Below the pieces are notes generated by a model. The model was not told the origin of the DNA and searched no databases. It saw only the letters and a list, made by a program, of their open reading frames with translations. 64,000 nt of DNA. It comes from Bacteroides ovatus. Lineage in GTDB: Bacteria; Bacteroidota; Bacteroidia; Bacteroidales; Bacteroidaceae. The stretch is from assembly GCF_001314995.1 (NCBI RefSeq), contig NZ_CP012938.1:4836001-4900000 (forward strand), written 5' to 3'. A program made the position numbers and the translations under genes. Below, one piece after another: positions 62,822 to 64,000 of this stretch. Numbering within the stretch: position 1 is the first letter of the stretch; each line of letters opens with the position of its first letter.

Positions 62822-64000
62822 ATGAGACGAATCTTTGTTAGCTTACTGCTTTTATCTCTGTTTTTTATGGGCTATGCCCATGAGCCGGAATTTTCAACAG
62901 CCGGTTTCTTCCGGTTGCCGGATACCGGGCGTGATGTGTACTCGATGAATCCTGCCTGGCGTTTTTATAAAGGAAGTGCGGTGGGTGCCGAAGCAAAAGA
63001 ATTTAACGACAAAGCCTGGCAGGTGGTGTCTTTACCTAATGGTATTGAGTATCTTCCTACTGAGGCTAGTGGTTGCATCAATTATCAGGGGGAAGTATGG
63101 TATCGTAAACACTTTACTCCATCCGAAGCATTGAAAGGAAAGAAACTGTTTCTCCACTTTGAAGCCATTATGGGTAAAAGTAAGATTTATGTAAACGGTA
63201 AATTATTGGCAGAGCACTTTGGAGGCTATCTTCCCGTATCGGTAGATGTGACTGATGCATTGAAGTGGGGAGAGGACAATGTGATTGCGGTGTGGGCTGA
63301 TAATAGCGACGATCCGACCTATGCGCCTGGAAAACCACAAGATGTGTTAGATTATGCCTACTTGGGAGGTATTTATCGGGATTGCTGGCTGATTGCACAT
63401 AATTATGTGTTTATCACGGATCCGAATTACGAGAACGAAATAGCAGGAGGCGGACTGTTTATTGCCACCGATCGTGTATCGGAGCAATCGACAGATATTC
63501 TCTTGAAAGCGCATATACGTAATGAAGACAAACAGGGCTTTGCAGGAAAAATTTCCTATTCTTTAGTAGACCGTGCAGGAAAAGAAGTGGCATCGTCAGA
63601 TGTGAAACTGAATATCCGTAAAGGGACTGCGACAAGTCATAATGGAAAGATGAAAGTGAAGCAGCCGCATTTATGGACTCCTGAATCACCTTATCTGTAT
63701 AATCTGTGTGTGCGTATTTATGATAAGAATGGAAATGTAGTAGATGGTTATCGTCGTCGTGTCGGTATCCGTAGTATCGAATTTAAGGGAAAAGATGGCT
63801 TCTGGCTGAATGGAAAACCTTATGGTAAACCTTTGATGGGAGCTAATCGGCATCAGGATTTTGCAGTTGTAGGAAATGCGGTTGCCAATAGTATTCACTG
63901 GCGTGACGCCAAGAAACTGAAAGATTTGGGGCTGGAAGTAATCCGTAATGCACATTGTCCGCAAGATCCTGCTTTTATGGATGCTTGTGATGAACTTGGT
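62822..64000 (+). CDS. GH2-family glycosidase, N-terminal part (runs off the window)
   Basis: The first 393 residues of a GH2 enzyme, open to the window end. Signal peptide MRRIFVSLLLLSLFFMGYAH; N-terminal sugar-binding jelly roll (NPAWRFYKGSAVGAE, VWYRKHFTPSEALKGKKLFL, FEAIMGKSKIYVNGKLL, YLGGIYRDCWLIAHN) at about 35-215; Ig-like domain at about 220-325; then the TIM-barrel start VGIRSIEFKGKDGFWLNGKP, GANRHQDFAVVG and LGLEVIRNAHCPQDP. Both catalytic glutamates lie beyond the window, so beta-galactosidase versus beta-glucuronidase or other specificity cannot be settled; GANRHQD is a beta-galactosidase-like motif. It is the probable exo-acting partner of the GH16 product. Confidence 0.9.
   Translation, partial: MRRIFVSLLLLSLFFMGYAHEPEFSTAGFFRLPDTGRDVYSMNPAWRFYKGSAVGAEAKEFNDKAWQVVSLPNGIEYLPTEASGCINYQGEVWYRKHFTPSEALKGKKLFLHFEAIMGKSKIYVNGKLLAEHFGGYLPVSVDVTDALKWGEDNVIAVWADNSDDPTYAPGKPQDVLDYAYLGGIYRDCWLIAHNYVFITDPNYENEIAGGGLFIATDRVSEQSTDILLKAHIRNEDKQGFAGKISYSLVDRAGKEVASSDVKLNIRKGTATSHNGKMKVKQPHLWTPESPYLYNLCVRIYDKNGNVVDGYRRRVGIRSIEFKGKDGFWLNGKPYGKPLMGANRHQDFAVVGNAVANSIHWRDAKKLKDLGLEVIRNAHCPQDPAFMDACDELG

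Noticed and set aside
1..64000. Integrated element, prophage or conjugative transposon
   Set aside because: No integrase, transposase, tra or phage gene and no tRNA or att-like duplication was found; gene order looks chromosomal throughout.

Overview
This window is chromosomal DNA of a gut Bacteroides. Three things point there: TAnnTTTG-type -7 promoter boxes, SusC/SusD pairs with hybrid two-component sensors and many glycoside hydrolases, and a gene order (asd at one end; a GH43_24-GH145-GH105 trio followed by an acetyltransferase, DUF2156, lrgBA, pta and ackA at the other) that matches, as I recall it, the B. thetaiotaomicron BT3636 to BT3693 neighbourhood with a large part missing. I see no tRNA, rRNA, CRISPR array, integrase or transposase.

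Layout. 1-965 is the 5' part of a TonB-dependent receptor. 1206-14177 is mostly housekeeping: asd, a CPA2 antiporter followed by tcdA and a LolD-like ATPase, an NSS symporter with a helix-hairpin-helix protein, a VanZ-like protein, murF, a TPR sensor kinase, then folP-cdaA. 14383-37234 is a carbohydrate island without its own SusC/SusD: GH35, GH43, a GH51 with an N-terminal half-propeller, GH97, a secreted TonB-C/DUF4488 protein, GH31, a membrane-anchored AraC-type regulator, a DUF2264 protein (GH154), a BNR_4 propeller, GH43_24, GH145 and GH105. 37326-44011 is core again: GNAT, DUF2156, lrgB/lrgA divergent from pta/ackA, and a GT2. A GH20 and radC follow. 47047-64000 is a classical polysaccharide utilisation locus: HTCS sensor, SusC, SusD, a surface GH16 lipoprotein, two tandem fimbrillin-like/GLUG lipoproteins and the start of a GH2.

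Working model. The family content fits type II arabinogalactan (AGP). The surface GH16 would cut the beta-1,3-galactan backbone and SusC/SusD would import the fragments. GH43_24 would trim beta-1,3-galactose, GH35 and GH2 other beta-galactose, GH51 and GH43 arabinose, GH97 alpha-galactose or beta-arabinopyranose. GH145 plus GH154 would remove the rhamnose-glucuronate caps, with GH105 handling any unsaturated uronate left by a lyase. The substrate is inferred from families and remembered characterised relatives, not measured; the GH16 specificity is the weakest link.

Most unusual features. (1) A 571-bp element between two convergent genes (23714-24284): a 46-bp terminal inverted repeat (45/46 identical) encloses AAACTT motifs at 22-bp spacing, with the mirrored AAGTTT array on the other side and a 20-bp hairpin near the centre. 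(2) A regulator with HTCS-type sensor propellers and one membrane span, wired directly to an AraC DNA-binding domain with no kinase or receiver. (3) A GH51 that carries a fragment resembling the first half of the neighbouring GH43 propeller.
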